Assembly (NCBI GenBank): GCA_005883905.1
Contig: VAYD01000114.1
Span: 1-7,239, forward strand
DNA: 7,239 nucleotides
Direction: 5' to 3'
Origin: Actinomycetota bacterium
Lineage (GTDB): Bacteria > Actinomycetota > Thermoleophilia > Solirubrobacterales > Solirubrobacteraceae
In this document: piece by piece, positions 6,612 to 7,239 of the stretch
How positions within the stretch are numbered: the stretch's first letter is position 1
Layout: each line of letters opens with the position of its first letter
Notes under the pieces: model-generated
The model's input: only the letters and a program-made list of their open reading frames with translations
What the model was told of the DNA's origin: nothing
Database searches by the model: none
Program-made: the position numbers and the translations under genes

Positions 6612-7168
6612 GCCCGCCCCTCGGAGTCGTGCTCGCGGGAGGCGCGGGCCGTCGCATCGGTGGCGACAAGTGCACGGTGGAGCTCGCCGGGCAGCCGCTG
6701 GTCCTGTACCCGATCCATGCCCTGCGCGGCTTGTGCGAGCAGGTCGTCGTCGTGGCCAAGCAGGACACCAACCTGCCGCAGCTCGCGGGAGAGGCCGAGA
6801 TCTGGATCGAGCCCGACGAGCCGCACCACCCGCTGGCGGGCGTCGTGCACGCGCTGCGAACCGCGAGCGCCCGCAAGCTGCTCGTGCTCGCCTGCGACAT
6901 GCCGCTCGTGCCCGAGGAGCTGCTGCGCGCCTTGCTGAAGGCCGCCGACGGCGCGGGCGCGGTCGCGTCGTGCCGCGACATCGCCGAGCCGCTGTGCGCG
7001 TGCTACACCCGCGAGGCGCTCAAGGGCCTCGAGCACTTCGAGCCCGACGCCCGCGCGATCGACGTCGTCGATGCGCTCGGCGTCGCCCACGTCGAGTGGG
7101 ACGACTGCAACGCCGTGCTCAACGTCAACGCGCCCGAGGACGTGATCCGGGCGCAGGCGCTGCTCTGA
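6608..7168 (+). CDS. mobA: MobA-like molybdenum cofactor guanylyltransferase
   Basis: It likely transfers GMP from GTP to molybdopterin-bound molybdenum, giving the bis-MGD-type cofactor of DMSO-reductase-family enzymes, in the cytoplasm. The nucleotidyltransferase signature LAGGAGRRIGGDK (9-21) matches the MobA consensus LAGG-x3-RMG-x-DK, with Ile for Met. HPLAGVVHAL (74-83) fits the GPLAG segment, LACDMPLV (94-101) carries the expected Mg-binding Asp97, and NVNAPEDV (172-179) matches the C-terminal N-x-N-TPE-D motif. Length is 186 residues from CTG 6608, close to MobA's usual 190-200. No ATG exists near the start; the GTG at 6629 is the fallback, giving 179 residues. Related enzymes such as MocA or CofC use similar folds, but the PLAG and NAPED elements favour MobA. 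Translation is probably coupled to the crotonase gene. No other cofactor-synthesis gene or molybdoenzyme is in view. Confidence 0.78.
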   Translation: MSPPLGVVLAGGAGRRIGGDKCTVELAGQPLVLYPIHALRGLCEQVVVVAKQDTNLPQLAGEAEIWIEPDEPHHPLAGVVHALRTASARKLLVLACDMPLVPEELLRALLKAADGAGAVASCRDIAEPLCACYTREALKGLEHFEPDARAIDVVDALGVAHVEWDDCNAVLNVNAPEDVIRAQALL

Positions 7169-7177
7169 CCGCGCCCT

Positions 7178-7193
7178 GCCTGATCGGCCAGGC
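7178..7193. terminator. Weak hairpin after mobA
   Basis: GCCTG (7178-7182) and CAGGC (7189-7193) form a five-pair stem with a six-base loop, ten bases after the mobA stop and just before a possible convergent stop codon at 7194. Neither strand has a T-run, so it would be at best a weak or factor-assisted bidirectional terminator. Confidence 0.3.
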
Positions 7194-7239
7194 TCAGCCG
7201 AAGGTGAAGGCGAACGCAGAAACGCCCGGCGTGAAGCTC
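7194..7239 (-). CDS. Possible 3' end of a convergent gene, cut by the window edge
   Basis: The minus strand reads SFTPGVSAFAFTFG and then TGA (top-strand 7194-7196). The alternating hydrophobic pattern VSAFAFTFG looks like a C-terminal beta strand, such as one found in secreted or cell-surface proteins. Only 14 codons are visible. The same bases also read open on the plus strand from a GTG, so this is a tentative call with no family assignment. Confidence 0.3.
   Translation of the reverse strand, partial: SFTPGVSAFAFTFG

Overview
This is a compact, very GC-rich stretch (around 70% G+C by eye) with nearly all third codon positions G or C. The coding style, a large 180-kDa-type NAD-dependent glutamate dehydrogenase, and genes that seem to be transcribed without a leader (a TAnnnT box 6-7 bases before the ATG) suggest a high-GC actinobacterium, perhaps of the Thermoleophilia/Solirubrobacterales kind. 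That assignment is an inference from style and gene content, not a demonstrated identity.

Layout. Positions 2-4409 (+) hold most of a large NAD-glutamate dehydrogenase. It is open at the left edge, and its reading frame breaks at 2600-2603, where about 13 highly conserved residues of the nucleotide-binding region are missing. The loss is best explained as a 41-bp deletion. Positions 4410-4514 are a short intergenic region containing three GGGG-N5-CCCC palindromes spaced exactly 34 bases apart. The second is followed by six T and looks like the dehydrogenase terminator; the third runs into the promoter of the next gene. Positions 4515-5252 (+) encode a DJ-1/PfpI-family protein. It converges on, and overlaps by 56 bp, an unrecognised protein with two CxxC pairs on the minus strand (5197-5751). 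That minus gene is divergent from a crotonase-family gene (5775-6611, +). The 23-bp gap between them holds two overlapping, oppositely oriented -10 boxes that share one TA step. The crotonase gene ends in an overlap with a MobA-like molybdenum cofactor guanylyltransferase (6608-7168, +), which probably starts at a CTG behind a good Shine-Dalgarno sequence. The last 46 bases may be the 3' end of a further minus-strand gene.

How the genes fit together. The dehydrogenase would feed glutamate carbon into the TCA cycle. The crotonase suggests acyl-CoA chemistry and MobA suggests molybdoenzyme maturation, but nothing here shows that these genes form one pathway. Only crotonase and mobA look like an operon. 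I see no RNA genes, CRISPR array, phage genes or transposase. The most unusual parts are the dehydrogenase lesion, the 34-base-phased palindrome array and the compact leaderless promoters.
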